A program made the position numbers and the translations under genes. Shown piece by piece: positions 63,901 through 64,000 of a DNA stretch of 64,000 nt. A model generated the notes under the pieces. That model saw nothing but the letters and a program-made list of their open reading frames with translations. It searched no databases and was not told where the DNA came from. Position 1 is the stretch's first letter, and each line of letters opens with the position of its first letter. This DNA is from Planctomycetaceae bacterium. GTDB taxonomy: Bacteria; Planctomycetota; Planctomycetia; Pirellulales; Pirellulaceae. The stretch lies in assembly GCA_002709225.1 (NCBI GenBank), contig PAQH01000034.1, positions 1 through 64,000 on the forward strand, written 5' to 3'.

Positions 63901-64000
63901 GAGCAGGCAACGCGCGAGTCGCGGTCAGTTATCGGTGCGCAGGCGCGGTTTTGGCTGGGTGAAATTCAATTCAAGATGAAAAAGTACGAATTAGCGATCA
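60955..64000 (+). CDS. Long TPR-repeat protein, exported (cut by window edge)
   Basis: The frame runs without a stop from 60955 to the window end, over 1015 codons. A short hydrophobic signal (MGFLGVWALFLGIGG) is followed by a continuous run of TPR-like helical hairpins of the outer-membrane-assembly type, such as 'AETEWLRFLKNFPDDPLAGKAQHYLGICSLKL', 'DALYALGVTQEELGRYAKAGDAYQKFMGQY' and 'AYYRLGEFEYAAGDFDAAVKNYTDVIKNWP'. Each unit has the spacing of Tol-Pal/YbgF/BamD-like TPRs rather than cytoplasmic ones, so it is likely a periplasmic scaffold. An AGGTG motif lies 9 bases before the ATG; a second in-frame ATG at 60946 is possible. The C-terminal end is outside the window. Confidence 0.85.
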   Translation, partial: MTEHIWRMGFLGVWALFLGIGGDDPVGGQETAVQQQPKSTAEALAVYGDAANFQNNGAFEIAETEWLRFLKNFPDDPLAGKAQHYLGICSLKLKKLGAAAEAFQKVVTKYQGFELTEEAYLNLGWCQYTLGQAKDKKSDQLAKAKDTFARMLKLYPPGKGNKCDQALFFQAETLYGLNEKEAAVRSYSILLSGFSESPLSRDALYALGVTQEELGRYAKAGDAYQKFMGQYADHELFSEVQMRHAETLLQQGVSAQQGGDAEKAGSLFARAEAGFAKVAKIKDFSSADHALYRQAFCVIQRDDLKRAATIYEQIVGGFPDSQYLGQATLGAGRCYYRVQQLDQAREAFQRLWGQGNQEASEAAHWLCQIHLRRREFVAAAKLASEALKTAGESSFLVRLKMDYADALFEQVEQRVSALAQYVAIVEMHPEDASAPQANYNAAFAALDLGDYQRLGELVQVFRTRYAKHVLLPDVLYVEAEAQLQQQKYEPAEAMFGMLLRTYAKHVDRADWVIRLGVCQYGRENYEAVVAGLPGSIAGLPKKEQQAEAHFLIGASQFFLQQFVAAQGSLKASVEASPNWRRADETLLFLARTQRRMDQLDTARQTVRGMLQTFPESAVRDQAYYRLGEFEYAAGDFDAAVKNYTDVIKNWPKSEFTPFAVYGRGWSQLQAGDFKAAVTSFGILLEQHPKHSLMADSLLARAIALRRETEYEPALRDLDQFLKLAPQPAQRVNALYERGLVEVALKKHSVAEQTFDELLQLDPKYSAADRVLYELAWAQKSQQKTEESLVSFRKLVEAYPQSSMAAESHFHLAEANYEKKSYKLAIDSYLAAKKSQADEELAEQVVYKIGWSHFKLDDFEAARQQFHAQIESGRDTPLVAEARFMEAECFFKQQKYEQAFPLFESAVMAIEAKKNQISEVIQVLVRLHAGQSALRLKQTDRAVELLTPVLERFPKSPYLAEARFERGKARNGMGQTAAALADFEQATRESRSVIGAQARFWLGEIQFKMKKYELAI

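Overview
This window is bacterial chromosome from a member of the Planctomycetes, probably a marine Pirellula/Rhodopirellula-like lineage. That placement is inference from gene content: a Tat-exported DUF1501 protein, two DUF1549/DUF1553 cytochrome proteins, a DUF1559 protein with an N-terminal zinc ribbon, a WD40/cytochrome hybrid, CRTAC1-like FG-GAP/UnbV proteins, lpxB, and long secreted proteins rich in Ala/Lys coiled coil. Genes lie on both strands in short operons with ordinary-length spacers. There is no prophage, CRISPR array or intact transposon; two decayed IS3-type transposase tails lie at the extreme left.

Layout. 1-272: IS3 remnants. 276-4200 (minus): SGNH hydrolase, M50 metalloprotease, lpxB, and a small secreted double metal-binding protein. 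4634-8551 (plus): DUF1501 protein and an FG-GAP/UnbV lipoprotein with one in-frame TGA. 8530-10041 (minus): csrA and an SDR. 10718-16038 (plus): O-antigen-ligase/TPR membrane protein, DUF1573 protein, tetraheme cytochrome lipoprotein. 16228-17954 (minus): long aspartate carbamoyltransferase-like protein and rpsU. 18673-24608: DapA-family lyase, selenocysteine tRNA (minus), FKBP lipoprotein, greA, AddB-like nuclease. 24610-30687 (minus): PYROXD2-like oxidoreductase, DUF255/thioredoxin-domain protein, panB, aldolase-like protein, the last divergent from a PfkB kinase. 31974-37681: secreted protein of unknown function, DUF1559 protein, cysK, an AlaC-type aminotransferase and a trans-sulfuration enzyme. 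37840-43605: APC permease, cyclophilin and a Mod-type ABC transporter. 44077-55594: four large secreted proteins. 55680-60204 (minus): xseA-xseB-ispA-dxs. 60955-end: a TPR protein running off the window.

The main discovery is a selenocysteine system seen from two independent sides. A clear tRNA-Sec with anticodon UCA, an 8-bp acceptor stem and an 8-bp variable arm lies at 19917-20013 on the minus strand. At 7910-7912 an in-frame TGA interrupts an otherwise continuous FG-GAP/ASPIC-UnbV gene and is followed at bacterial SECIS distance by a perfect 6-bp hairpin with a CGUGAC loop. The best reading is that this is one selenoprotein with a Sec-Thr-Cys motif, not two genes or a pseudogene. The rest of the Sec machinery (selA, selB, selD) is not in the window.

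Other points of interest are a molybdate-type ABC transporter whose binding protein carries two tandem ModA-like domains and whose permease has a roughly 200-residue extracytoplasmic insert, a WD40 protein split by a roughly 280-residue coiled coil, a structured leader before cysK, and a recurrent pattern of short (15-22 bp) tandem duplications in the spacers.
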